Virus record (IMG/VR): IMGVR_UViG_3300038415_000060
Location: 1-43,311 of that record
DNA length: 43,311 nucleotides
Reading direction: 5' to 3' (one strand)
Origin: a virus
A model generated the notes under the pieces. The model was not told where the DNA came from. It saw only the letters and a program-made list of their open reading frames with translations, and did not search any database. The position numbers and the translations under genes are program-made. Positions 6,933 through 14,757 of the stretch are shown here, one piece after another (position 1 is the stretch's first letter; each line of letters opens with the position of its first letter).

Positions 6933-7230
6933 CCCTAAACTCGTCGGCAAGTTGATATGCTTGGGGTGGGAGGATTCCCATGAAAACATGGGTAATGCGT
7001 GGAAAGATGATAGGGATATGCAAGAATATGTCGACTACGAAGTTGTCTGCATATCTGTTGGTTGGGTGACGGCAATTAACAAAGACCGGATTGTTTTAGC
7101 ATCTGATCTTAGTTCGAGTTCATATGTGAGTCGTGCCGAATATTGGGGAAGACTTACTACAATTCCTCTTTCTTGTGTACAACACATGGCGATCATCGCA
7201 ACCAAGAAAATGTATAGGTTATGGAAATGA
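6922..7230 (+). CDS. Hypothetical protein of lower GC
   Basis: 102 residues, starting MKYNPKLVGKLICLGW. The body alternates short hydrophobic strands (YEVVCISVGWVTAINKDRIV, SRAEYWGRLTTIPLSCV), suggesting a small beta-barrel. It overlaps the previous gene by 11 bases and the next by 10. Like its upstream neighbour it is AT-richer than the sugar genes. Function unknown. Confidence 0.7.
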   Translation: MKYNPKLVGKLICLGWEDSHENMGNAWKDDRDMQEYVDYEVVCISVGWVTAINKDRIVLASDLSSSSYVSRAEYWGRLTTIPLSCVQHMAIIATKKMYRLWK

Positions 7231-8096
7231 CCCGCCCCGCCCTCGACCTCGCCGCCCTCCGCCACCGCCACATCTTTATCGCCACCCCCCTCTACGCCAA
7301 CACCATGACCCTTGGCTACCACACTTCCTTCTGCAACCTGATGAAACTCTGCGCCAAGAACGGCATCTCCATGGGCGTCAAGTACATTGGCTGCGACTCC
7401 CTCGTCCCTCGCGCCCGCAACCGCCTCTACGCCTACTTCCGCCATTCTCCCGCCACCGACATCTTTTTCATCGACTCCGACATATCCTTCTCCGCCGAGG
7501 ACGTGCTCTCCCTCGTCCAGCGCCCTGAGCCCATCCTCGGCGGCGTCTACCCCCGGAAGCAGTTCGACTGGCCGCGCATTGCCGCCGCTGCCCGCGCCAA
7601 CATCCCTCCCGCTGAGTTGTCGCAGTATGGATTTATCCCCGTCTCCAACTGGGCCGGCCCCGGCGACTATTCCCTCTCCGACCCCATCCCCATGCACCAC
7701 CTCGGCACCGGCTTCCTCCGCATCCGCCGCGAGTGTCTCGACGACATCGTTCGCCAGCTCGGCGAGCAGATCCAGTTCGATTACTCCTCCGACGAATCCG
7801 TGTTCAAGGGAGAAATCGGCTACGACCTCTTCCCCTGCGGCCCCGATGTGCGCTACCCTGTAGGCAGCCGTGGCCGTCAATACCTCTCCGAGGATTGGGG
7901 ATTCTCCGAACTCGCCAAGCACTGCGGCTATACTCTCCACGCCGCGCCGTGGGTCTCGCTCACCCACTCCGGCTACTGCGACTACTTCGGCTCGCTTGAC
8001 ATCATGGACGCCGCCATCGAGGACGCATTGAACGCCGCTGCCCCTGTGATGAACGTTGCTCCGCCCGAGGAGGATACCCTTGCCTCGATACCTTAG
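7221..8096 (+). CDS. GT-A type glycosyltransferase
   Basis: 291 residues. Starts with an IFIATPLYAN strand, then RARNRLYAYF, and IFFIDSDISF (DSD at 85-87), the DxD motif that binds the divalent metal and nucleotide sugar in GT-A enzymes. GGVYPRKQ and HHLGTGFLRIRR follow as acceptor/donor loops, and LSEDWGFSELAK carries the ED-type base region. It is a full-length family member. With the epimerase and the other transferases it forms a glycan-modifying set. Codons are strongly C-ending. ATG at 7221 lies inside the end of the previous gene. Confidence 0.87.
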   Translation: MEMTRPALDLAALRHRHIFIATPLYANTMTLGYHTSFCNLMKLCAKNGISMGVKYIGCDSLVPRARNRLYAYFRHSPATDIFFIDSDISFSAEDVLSLVQRPEPILGGVYPRKQFDWPRIAAAARANIPPAELSQYGFIPVSNWAGPGDYSLSDPIPMHHLGTGFLRIRRECLDDIVRQLGEQIQFDYSSDESVFKGEIGYDLFPCGPDVRYPVGSRGRQYLSEDWGFSELAKHCGYTLHAAPWVSLTHSGYCDYFGSLDIMDAAIEDALNAAAPVMNVAPPEEDTLASIP

Positions 8097-8328
8097 CACG
8101 CCCCGCTGCCACTGGCCGCCGTGCCGCCGCGAGATGTTTCTCCTCAACGAGACCGACGCGTTCTGGTTCTTCCAGTGCGAATGCGGCACGTCCCGCGCCC
8201 TGACCAAGCCCTCCGCGCGCGCTGAGGTCACCTACCGTCAGTACCAGAATTCCAACGAGCAGGAACGGGTGCGGCAACGCTACCTGTCCTCCCGGCCAGC
8301 CTTTTCCATTCCCGAGGTGAAACGATGA
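8080..8328 (+). CDS. Small Cys-containing zinc-ribbon-like protein (TTG start)
   Basis: 82 residues from TTG at 8080. The start is decided by a perfect AGGAGG at 8068-8073 with six bases of spacing, inside the end of the preceding glycosyltransferase gene. An earlier in-frame TTG at 8056 has no such site. C10 and C15 (CHWPPC) and C33, C35 (CEC) could hold one zinc. The remainder is polar, with a YRQYQNSNEQERVRQR helix. Similar short proteins occur near phage packaging genes, but I cannot name the family. Confidence 0.7.
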   Translation: MPRYLSTPRCHWPPCRREMFLLNETDAFWFFQCECGTSRALTKPSARAEVTYRQYQNSNEQERVRQRYLSSRPAFSIPEVKR

Positions 8329-8504
8329 CTACTACCCGAATCGATACCATCTGCAAGCCTAACGACCACGACTTCGTTCCCAAGCATCAAAAATCATCTC
8401 CATCGGGAACGGACACCGAAGTTACTGCGGTTTACTGTCGTAAGTGTGGCACCGTCTGTTTCCTCACCACGCAGGAAACCCCACTCATTTCCAAGCCATC
8501 CTAA
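8325..8504 (+). CDS. 59-residue zinc-binding-like protein
   Basis: 59 residues, MTTTRIDTICKPNDHDF at the start and YCRKCGTVC in the middle. Cysteines at 10, 38, 41 and 45 plus H15 and H21 suggest a zinc knuckle. ATG at 8325 overlaps the previous stop (ATGA). The gene ends just before the AAAGGAGA site of the next gene. GC is lower than in its neighbours. Function unknown. Confidence 0.65.
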   Translation: MTTTRIDTICKPNDHDFVPKHQKSSPSGTDTEVTAVYCRKCGTVCFLTTQETPLISKPS

Positions 8505-8517
8505 AGGAGACACACCG

Positions 8518-9069
8518 ATGCCAACCGAATGGACACCTGAACGCCGCGCCCAGCAAGCCGAGGCTATGAAGAAGATTCACGCCGCCAAGCGGGAGAAGGC
8601 CGCGCCCGCGCCCGACATCAACCCGCCCGCCAACGACGGCCTCGTGCTTCCCCCTCCGCCATTGCCGCGCCACGCCCGCGCCGCGCCCGCCGACGTTGTC
8701 TCCACCGACGCGCCGACGTTCGATATTTCTCTCCTGATCGCAGACCTCGAATCCCTGCCCATTGATCAGATCTCCTACGCCTCCTGCGGCTCCCTGCTCA
8801 ACGCCCTCTCCGCCGCCTCGACCGCCATCGCCCTGCGCCGCCGCCAGGCCCAGGAGCAACTCGACGCTGGCACTCACCGCGCTCCGTGCGCCACCTGCGG
8901 CCGACTCATCGACATTTCCAAGCCTGGCGGGTTCCAGATTCTGACGGAGAGGGATGAACACTTCCAGCCGCGCAACGTCTACTACTGCTCGCAGAATTGC
9001 CTCCTCGCCAAGAACATGCCCTCGCACCGCGTCAAACGTATAGCGGGGGACGTGGGAGCGAAGGCGTGA
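8518..9069 (+). CDS. Zinc-finger-like protein upstream of terminase
   Basis: 183 residues. A basic N-terminus (TPERRAQQAEAMKKIHAAKR) is followed by a Pro-rich linker, a helical middle (about 70-115), and a C-terminal zinc-binding region with C124, C127, C157 and C161 (CATC and CSQNC). A strong AAAGGAGA lies seven bases before ATG at 8518. Its position two genes before TerL and its likely DNA binding make it a candidate small terminase or packaging accessory protein, which is inference from location only. It could equally be a regulatory protein. Confidence 0.75.
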   Translation: MPTEWTPERRAQQAEAMKKIHAAKREKAAPAPDINPPANDGLVLPPPPLPRHARAAPADVVSTDAPTFDISLLIADLESLPIDQISYASCGSLLNALSAASTAIALRRRQAQEQLDAGTHRAPCATCGRLIDISKPGGFQILTERDEHFQPRNVYYCSQNCLLAKNMPSHRVKRIAGDVGAKA

Positions 9070-9308
9070 CCACTCCACACAAATGGCTGCGACTGCGAAA
9101 GCAGCGTTGGCCCGACGCTCTCGACCCATCATGGCGCTATACCGTTACCGCCCTTCGCGACGACGGCTATGACTTCTATGGCCGAGGAGATACGGAGGAA
9201 TCTGCCCTCTTGGAATTGGATCGCCACTTGCAAGACGACCCTCCTCGATATTCCCCTAACCCTGATTCGCTACGCGAGTCTGAGGACATTCTGAATGTTC
9301 AACCTTGA
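9066..9308 (+). CDS. Small hypothetical protein before TerL (GTG start)
   Basis: 80 residues, starting MTTPHKWLRLRKQRWPD. GTG at 9066 overlaps the previous stop (GTGA) and has GGGAGCGAAG just upstream. Upstream in-frame codons exist, but they lie inside the preceding gene. The RYTVTALRDDGYDFYGRG segment, followed by ESALLELDRHL, looks like a compact alpha/beta domain. It overlaps the TerL start by 14 bases. No function assigned. Confidence 0.7.
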   Translation: MTTPHKWLRLRKQRWPDALDPSWRYTVTALRDDGYDFYGRGDTEESALLELDRHLQDDPPRYSPNPDSLRESEDILNVQP

Positions 9309-11100
9309 CCGCGCCGAGGAATTCCTTGCCCGCCTTCCCATCCGCGACAAGCTGACCCAGCGCCTCGTCCCGTTCGCCCTCAACCCCTCCCAGCGCAAAG
9401 TCCACACGGCCCTCAAGGCACAGCACGACAGGGGAAAGCCCATGCGAGTGGTTGTGCTGAAAGCGCGGCGGCAAGGTATTTCTACGTACACCGACAACAT
9501 GATGTGCGTTCACGCGATGGGGCGTCCCGGAACTAACTCTCTCATCACTACTCACGACTTTCGTTCGTCTAAGGAACTCTTTAAGAATCCCAAGACACTC
9601 ATCAACGAGTTTCTTCCCGGAAAGAAATCCTTGCGGTCTGTGTTAGGAATGCCTTCCATGACGCAACACAAGATAACATTTCCTCATACCGACGGAGATA
9701 GTTACCTTGCGATTGCGACAGCAGGAAACGTAGAAGGGGGCCGGGGAATGTCCCTCACTGACTTGCATTGCAGTGAAGCAGCATTCTACCCCGGACAGGG
9801 AACCTTCGCGGCGCTTCTGCCAACCGTCCCTCGTGCAGAAGATACAATGGTTGTGGTAGAGACTACTGCTAACGGCCGCACGGGGATCGGAGAAATCTTT
9901 TACGAGTTCTGGAACTCGTCTGTGCGCGGCGACACCGAGTTCACCGCCATCTTCCTCTCGTGGCTCATCGACCCAACCTGCGTCGACTACGACCACCCCG
10001 TCCCCGACGCGCCCAAGGACGACGACGAACGCCTGCTCATGGTCGAGGGCGTCAACATCGATGGCAAACTGGTGAGAGCTACCCCGCAGCAGATCGCATG
10101 GCGCCGTATGACCATCGACTCGCCCGCCTGCCGCGGATACGTCGAAATCTTCGACCAAGAGTTTCCGGTGATTCCGGATGTAGCGTTCCTCTCCACTGGC
10201 GAGCCCGCCTTCACCCGCGAGGAGATGGCCATGGCCCGCAACTCCATCCTCCCGGCCCGCCGCGTCGAAATCGCAGCCGAGTCCGGCGACTCCGCCTCGC
10301 ACATCTACTGCAAGCCCAACGACGTTTCCCCCGTCTTCCAGTGGGAGCCGCCAATCAAAGACCATCGCTACTACTTCGGCGTTGACGCCGCCAGGGGGAA
10401 GGATGAAGGAGACTTCGCGGCAATCGTTGGCATTGACGGAGACTCAGGTAACCAAGTTCTACGATACTCTCAGAGAGTCGATCCGGAATACTTGGCCCGC
10501 CTCTGCAATTACATCGGACTCTACTATAACCGCGGAATGCTTTGTATCGAACTTACAGGCAACCTTGGCCTGTGGTGCCAGTCCCGACTACGCGATTATT
10601 TCCATTACCCTAACCTCTACCGTTGGCGAGGCACGCGAGACGATAAGATTGCCCCTGGTGTTGGCGCAGGCAAGCGCGGCGGCTCCTACGGATGGGAAAC
10701 CACCTACCGCTCCCGCGAGCGCCTCCTGATCACCTTCCGCGAGTCCATCGTCCATCGCATGTGCTCCGTCCGTGACGAGGAAGTCGTGCGCCAGATGGAT
10801 CGTGCCACCCGCAAGGACGCTTGGGAGCGTTGGGAGATCGCCTACGGCCACGACGACGTTCTCATGGCCTTCATGCTGGCCAACGTCGCCCGCTCGGAGT
10901 GGCATCCGCGCGCGCTCACTGGCGCGTCTCACACCGTCACCTCCGACTCCGACTCCGACTCCCGCGCGCTGGCCAAACTCAACCCGCAACCTTCCTTCGA
11001 GCACATCGGCAACGTTAACGCTGCCGTCTACAAGCAACTCCTGCGCGACCGCGACCGCTACGACCGCGAGCAGGAAGCACAGAAACGAGGCTGGCGATGA
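9295..11100 (+). CDS. terL: Terminase large subunit
   Basis: 601 residues. The ATPase domain has KARRQGIST (56-64) as the Walker A variant of terminases, and a Walker B region SLTDLHCSEAAFY with E161 as catalytic carboxylate. The RNase H-like nuclease domain has FGVDAARGKDEGD (D364), CIELTGN (E419) and YGHDDVLMAF (H519-D521), the three acidic clusters that bind metal. It cuts concatemeric DNA and pumps it through the portal encoded about 1 kb downstream. A short serine-aspartate run (SDSDSDS) lies in the C-terminal tail. Length is normal for a phage TerL. Confidence 0.96.
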   Translation: MFNLDRAEEFLARLPIRDKLTQRLVPFALNPSQRKVHTALKAQHDRGKPMRVVVLKARRQGISTYTDNMMCVHAMGRPGTNSLITTHDFRSSKELFKNPKTLINEFLPGKKSLRSVLGMPSMTQHKITFPHTDGDSYLAIATAGNVEGGRGMSLTDLHCSEAAFYPGQGTFAALLPTVPRAEDTMVVVETTANGRTGIGEIFYEFWNSSVRGDTEFTAIFLSWLIDPTCVDYDHPVPDAPKDDDERLLMVEGVNIDGKLVRATPQQIAWRRMTIDSPACRGYVEIFDQEFPVIPDVAFLSTGEPAFTREEMAMARNSILPARRVEIAAESGDSASHIYCKPNDVSPVFQWEPPIKDHRYYFGVDAARGKDEGDFAAIVGIDGDSGNQVLRYSQRVDPEYLARLCNYIGLYYNRGMLCIELTGNLGLWCQSRLRDYFHYPNLYRWRGTRDDKIAPGVGAGKRGGSYGWETTYRSRERLLITFRESIVHRMCSVRDEEVVRQMDRATRKDAWERWEIAYGHDDVLMAFMLANVARSEWHPRALTGASHTVTSDSDSDSRALAKLNPQPSFEHIGNVNAAVYKQLLRDRDRYDREQEAQKRGWR

Positions 11101-11279
11101 GAGTTATACGAAGGGGAAAATGCCGAGTCTGCGGGATTAAAACCGGGCAGCATGGCGGAGTGATGTTGCCCAGCGGGAAGCGTGGATTCATTTGGTATTT
11201 GTGTCCTAAGCACATGAGCAGCTCTAGCTTTTATGAGGGATACTATAGTGCACTTCTGAAAAGGAGAAAGACGCTGTGA
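11097..11279 (+). CDS. 60-residue zinc-binding-like protein
   Basis: Starts MRVIRRGKCRVCG. C9 and C12 with C36 and H39 (LCPKH) give a C2-CH zinc site typical of small phage zinc fingers. It overlaps the TerL stop (ATGA) and the following GTG start (GTGA). GC is lower than in the flanking structural genes. Function unknown. It may bind DNA or a packaging protein. Confidence 0.75.
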   Translation: MRVIRRGKCRVCGIKTGQHGGVMLPSGKRGFIWYLCPKHMSSSSFYEGYYSALLKRRKTL

Positions 11280-11701
11280 TCATGAACGCATTCCCCCGCG
11301 CCCAGGGCGCACTCTCCCACGAATCCTATCTGACGCTCCTCCTCCTCGCCCTCATCGGCCAGGTCGGCGGCGAACTTCGCATCTCCGCGCCCGCATTTGA
11401 CAACCTTGACAGTGGTGGTAAGCTACTCGTAGATTGGGACACCGCCGCGCAGCAGCTCGTGCTCCGCGCTGGCTCCCCATCGCTCGTCATCGCCGAAGCC
11501 CGAGGATCAGGATGGACGAAGCCCACAACCCTGTCGCCACAGTCCCCCGCCCAGCCCGATCCGTCGAAGCATCGCGTGATGACCGAGGATCAGATCATCG
11601 ACGCGCTGGAGAGACGAATGCAGTCCCAGCGGATGCGCGAGTGGCGCGAACAGGGCACGGCGGCGGTATCCTCGATGCCCCCGCCGGACGAATCCAAATG
11701 A
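11276..11701 (+). CDS. Hypothetical protein between TerL and portal (GTG start)
   Basis: 141 residues from GTG at 11276, chosen because AAAGGAGAAAG lies about nine bases before it and the start overlaps the previous stop. An ATG two codons later is an alternative. The N-terminal half is a helix plus strands (LTLLLLALIGQVGGELRIS). The C-terminus is a polar helix (EDQIIDALERRMQSQRMREW). Not recognised. Perhaps a head-assembly accessory. Confidence 0.7.
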   Translation: MIMNAFPRAQGALSHESYLTLLLLALIGQVGGELRISAPAFDNLDSGGKLLVDWDTAAQQLVLRAGSPSLVIAEARGSGWTKPTTLSPQSPAQPDPSKHRVMTEDQIIDALERRMQSQRMREWREQGTAAVSSMPPPDESK

Positions 11702-11979
11702 GCGCCCCTGCGGCTGCACTCTCCGCCATCTTCGCCGAGTTCGCCTCGCGCCGCAAGAAGGAGAAGGTTGCCGCGTGGATGTGGCTGCAAACCGCCCTCG
11801 CCGAAAACGCAGGCACGCTCTGTCCTGCCGCCGTCTCCCTCAAAGACCTCATCGGCGCCGAGGCCAACATCGAGGACATGCTGCGCGGGCAGCAGGGCGA
11901 CGCGGGCCAGTCCCCAGCCGAGTACCTAGCCAACTGGCTCTCCGGCGAACCCGACCCTAAGAAGGCGGCACTGCAATGA
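11698..11979 (+). CDS. Small helical protein before portal
   Basis: 93 residues, starting MSAPAAALSAIFAEFASRRKK. Mostly helical and charged, with no membrane segment. ATG at 11698 overlaps the previous stop (ATGA), and its stop overlaps the next ATG. The frame is open upstream, but this is the only start that respects the gapless packing. Function unknown. Confidence 0.7.
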   Translation: MSAPAAALSAIFAEFASRRKKEKVAAWMWLQTALAENAGTLCPAAVSLKDLIGAEANIEDMLRGQQGDAGQSPAEYLANWLSGEPDPKKAALQ

Positions 11980-12149
11980 GGAAATACATAGCATGGTCGA
12001 GTGGCGCAACCGATGATTCTTCTTGGTGTATTCGTGCGGGCAAGGGATTCGCGTATCGCTACTTCATTCGCCTTCAACTCCCCGCCATACGAAATCCTTA
12101 TAAATATCGCTGGTTCTGCATAGGATTCATTCGGGAGAGTGCCGCATGA
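11976..12149 (+). CDS. 57-residue basic aromatic protein
   Basis: 57 residues beginning MRKYIAWSSGATDDSSW and ending FCIGFIRESAA. It has many Tyr, Trp and Arg residues and a net positive charge. It is joined by ATGA overlaps to the gene before and to the portal start after. The sequence is more AT-rich than its neighbours. I do not recognise it. Perfect fit between two overlaps argues for translation. Confidence 0.6.
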   Translation: MRKYIAWSSGATDDSSWCIRAGKGFAYRYFIRLQLPAIRNPYKYRWFCIGFIRESAA

Positions 12150-13861
12150 GCACCACCACCTACACAGGCTCCTGGTCGAACCCTTCCGCCCGCGCCGTCG
12201 GCTCCGACGAACGCCCGACCATCATCCAGCAGATCGACCTGCTCCAGCGTATCGCCAAGGACGCCAAGCGCGATCTCCTCGGCGCCGACTGGTTCCGCAA
12301 CGTCAAGGATTTCTATTCTCTCGACGCCGCGCAGGGCGCTGGGCCGCTCGTCTTCCGGCCGCGTGTCGATATCCCTCAACTCCAGATGTTCATGCTCTCG
12401 GAGACGGCCGAACTCTCCGACAACGTCCCCGTCATCTACCTGACTGGCGACGACGACAAGCGCGATATTGCCCGCGAGCGCATCTTCCGCGGCATCTGGA
12501 AGCAGGAATGGTACTCCCTCTCCATCATGATGGCCCAACTCTGGGCCAACTTCGGCGGCACTGGCATCCTCGCCGCGGGCATTGACCCATTCGCCTACAA
12601 TGGGCGCGGCTCGGTCTGGCTCGACGCCATCGACCCCGACGACTTCGATCCCGATCCCACATCCCTCGACGAAAACTGGGACTACGTCGTCTACTCCCGC
12701 CCGATGACACTCGACGCCGTCCGCCGGCGCTGGCCTGACACTGGCTGGCGCGTCCCTGCCCGTCCATCCGCCCGCAACCCCGTCGGCGGCTCCGTCCCCT
12801 CGATGTCGATGCCCTTTGGCCCGATGACTTCCCAGGGCGGCGCACCTGCGTCCAAAGGCGTTCCTGCCTCCGGCCTTGTCAACGTTCGCTACTGCTATAC
12901 CCTCGACCCCACCCCGGAGAAAGTGAAGGACGCTGCGGGGTCGAAGGAACTCGATAAGTTCCTGCCCGCGTCTAAATTCAAACTAAGGTTTCCCAATGGC
13001 AGACTCACGATCGACGGCGACGGAACTATTCTCTACGACGGCGAAAATCCCACCCCGCATCGGAAGTTTCCTTTCATACCATATTGGGGTCTGCCAAAAT
13101 TGGAAGGTTTCTGGGCACCTCCTCCGATTCGTTACACGCGTACTCTACAGGAGTTTGCGGAACGTTCTCTCACACAAGCGTTCGAGAATGCCTACCGCTG
13201 TAATAACGGCATCTGGCTGCTTCCTGATGGTTCCGGATTGGATGCTGACAAATTCGGCGGCCTCCCCGGCGAAATCCAAGTCGTCAACATGAACCACGGC
13301 GAGCCGAAGTTCGTTTCCCCTAACGCTTTCCCTGCCTCTTACCTCGAATACATCAAGTACGCCTTGGCGACCCAAGCCGAACTCCAAGGCTACTCGGGTG
13401 CGCGCGGCGGGCAACCCGGAGCTGGCAACCTCAGTGTGGAGTTGTACGAATCCGCCATCGAGGAATCCTCGAAACTGACCAAGCTCCGCGCCCGCCTCTC
13501 CGCGCGATCGACCCAGAAGGCCGCCGAGATGGTCTTCTACCTCCTCGCCAAATTCTTCGGCGAGCGGCGCGGCATCAAGTTCCCCACCATGGACGATGGC
13601 AACTTCTCCATGTCCGAGTGGTCGCCCATCTCCGACTTCTCCGCGTGGAACGTCATGGTTGACCCTGGCTCGCTCGAAGTCATGTCGGCGAAGAACCTGC
13701 GGAAGACGGCGCTGGCGCTCAACCAGGCAGGCAAGATCGACACGCGCACCATGCTCACCGCCCTCGGCTGGCCAGGCGCGGATGAGATCGCGGAGAAGGC
13801 TGACCAGGAAGCGGCGATGCGTGTTCTGCAAACCATCAAGAAAGGAAGGACGGTAAAATGA
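12146..13861 (+). CDS. Portal protein
   Basis: 571 residues, the usual size for a phage portal. It follows TerL and precedes the scaffold and capsid genes. Typical features are a helical N-terminus, the LMLSETAELSDN-like region near residue 75 (here MLSETAELSDNVPV), a central beta-rich wing with DPDDFDPDP, and a long C-terminal helix region (SIEESS-type, here YESAIEESSKLTKLRARLS). Twelve copies would form the ring through which DNA enters and to which the tail attaches. The assignment relies on context and general resemblance to short-tailed phage portals. Confidence 0.87.
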   Translation: MSTTTYTGSWSNPSARAVGSDERPTIIQQIDLLQRIAKDAKRDLLGADWFRNVKDFYSLDAAQGAGPLVFRPRVDIPQLQMFMLSETAELSDNVPVIYLTGDDDKRDIARERIFRGIWKQEWYSLSIMMAQLWANFGGTGILAAGIDPFAYNGRGSVWLDAIDPDDFDPDPTSLDENWDYVVYSRPMTLDAVRRRWPDTGWRVPARPSARNPVGGSVPSMSMPFGPMTSQGGAPASKGVPASGLVNVRYCYTLDPTPEKVKDAAGSKELDKFLPASKFKLRFPNGRLTIDGDGTILYDGENPTPHRKFPFIPYWGLPKLEGFWAPPPIRYTRTLQEFAERSLTQAFENAYRCNNGIWLLPDGSGLDADKFGGLPGEIQVVNMNHGEPKFVSPNAFPASYLEYIKYALATQAELQGYSGARGGQPGAGNLSVELYESAIEESSKLTKLRARLSARSTQKAAEMVFYLLAKFFGERRGIKFPTMDDGNFSMSEWSPISDFSAWNVMVDPGSLEVMSAKNLRKTALALNQAGKIDTRTMLTALGWPGADEIAEKADQEAAMRVLQTIKKGRTVK

Positions 13862-13923
13862 AACGCACAAGCGACGGTTATTCTCGCAAGAAAGGCTCAC
13901 GCAAGCGCGGAGGCAAGTCCTAG
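13858..13923 (+). CDS. 21-residue basic micropeptide
   Basis: ATG at 13858 overlaps the portal stop (ATGA). The product starts MKRTSDGY and continues SRKKGSRKRGGKS, with ten Lys/Arg in 21 residues. GGAAGGACGG precedes the start. Such a composition suggests binding to DNA or RNA. It resembles in character the J packaging peptide of microviruses, without sequence identity implied. Two more short basic ORFs follow within 1.2 kb. Too small for standard gene callers. Confidence 0.55.
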   Translation: MKRTSDGYSRKKGSRKRGGKS

Positions 13924-13925
13924 CA

Positions 13926-14240
13926 ATGACTCTAGCCCTCGACCACGCCGAATCCTGCGCCGCCCTTGCCGACTGGCGCTCTCCCTGCTCCTGTGGTGTG
14001 GGGATTGAGACAATATCCATACCCATCATCAAGGTTTCCGCTGAGTACATCTCCATCCCCAAATTGTTGTTCGCGCTTAATCTCGTCCCCTCCGTCTCCG
14101 AAGCCCGGCGGCTCATCTCTCAGAACGCCGTCGAGATTGTTGACGGAGACGACCGGCACACCGCCGCGTTGAAGGAATGGTTGCCGAAGAAGTTCAAGCT
14201 GCGCTGTGGGCGCGAGTGGCGGGAGGTATCTTTCCAATGA
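13926..14240 (+). CDS. S4-like RNA-binding domain protein
   Basis: 104 residues. Residues about 46-80 (KLLFALNLVPSVSEARRLI, then SQNAVEIVDGDD) follow the S4 pattern seen at the C-terminus of tyrosyl-tRNA synthetase and in ribosomal S4 and pseudouridine synthases: helix, P-S-x-S-E-A-R-R-L-I, short turn, then strand with V-x-I-x-D-G. S4 domains bind structured RNA. A CSCG pair lies in the N-terminal part. GGAGG lies 11 bases before ATG at 13926. An RNA-binding protein directly behind the portal is unexpected. Its target is not known. Confidence 0.75.
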   Translation: MTLALDHAESCAALADWRSPCSCGVGIETISIPIIKVSAEYISIPKLLFALNLVPSVSEARRLISQNAVEIVDGDDRHTAALKEWLPKKFKLRCGREWREVSFQ

Positions 14241-14446
14241 GCACAGCCATCACCCCGCTCGCTCCCATCCCGCCTTGGGTGCTCGATCCATCTACTCGCT
14301 GGCTCACGGTCGGCGACGCTTCCCGCGTGTGGAACAAGCACCGCAACACCATCCGCGAGTGGTGCGAGTCGGGATTCTTCGCGTCCATCAACGTTCCCAC
14401 CTACCGCGATCCGCACGGACGCTGGTACGTTCGCGCAATAATGTAA
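14237..14446 (+). CDS. Helix-turn-helix (excisionase/MerR-like) protein
   Basis: 69 residues from ATG at 14237, which overlaps the previous stop (ATGA). WLTVGDASRVWNKHRNTIRE (from residue 22) fits a winged helix-turn-helix of the excisionase/MerR type: V-x-x-A, then x-x-T-I-R-x-W as recognition helix (REW at 40-42), followed by a PTYRDPHGRWYV wing. Such small proteins act as recombination directionality factors or repressors, or occasionally as small terminases. No integrase is visible in the window. The role here is open. Confidence 0.7.
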   Translation: MSTAITPLAPIPPWVLDPSTRWLTVGDASRVWNKHRNTIREWCESGFFASINVPTYRDPHGRWYVRAIM

Positions 14447-14508
14447 TCGCACAGTCCGCACACGACCTATCTTCCACCATACAATCATTCGATTATTCTG
14501 TACGCGAG

Positions 14509-14757
14509 ATGACGATTCAGGGCCACACGGTCGAAATCCTGCGCTCGGGTACAGACTACGAGGATTGGCGTCTTGGCCTGCAACTGGCCATTGACGGTCG
14601 CGTTGCGACGATGTTCGATCTTCACAAGTCGAAAATCCGCGAAGTGGGAGACGGCTCGCCCGCCTACGAGGAGTTGCTGTACGATTCCGCTTCCTCCCTC
14701 CTCGCCCAGTGCGGGCCGGTTTCCGCCGGCGTTCCCTTGGCTGCGTCACCTCGCTGA
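14509..14757 (+). CDS. Small hypothetical protein
   Basis: 82 residues, starting MTIQGHTVEILRSG. An alpha/beta pattern (TDYEDWRLGLQLAIDGRVATM) is followed by a helix (YEELLYDSASSLLAQC). The start lies 62 bases after the previous gene and has only a weak GCGAG before it. The frame is open further upstream without another good start codon. Not recognised. Codon use resembles neighbours. Confidence 0.55.
   Translation: MTIQGHTVEILRSGTDYEDWRLGLQLAIDGRVATMFDLHKSKIREVGDGSPAYEELLYDSASSLLAQCGPVSAGVPLAASPR

Noticed and set aside
7035-8231. Long antisense open frame (398 codons) over the GT-A gene
   Set aside because: Covers the coding strand of a recognised glycosyltransferase, has low-complexity composition and no ribosome site.
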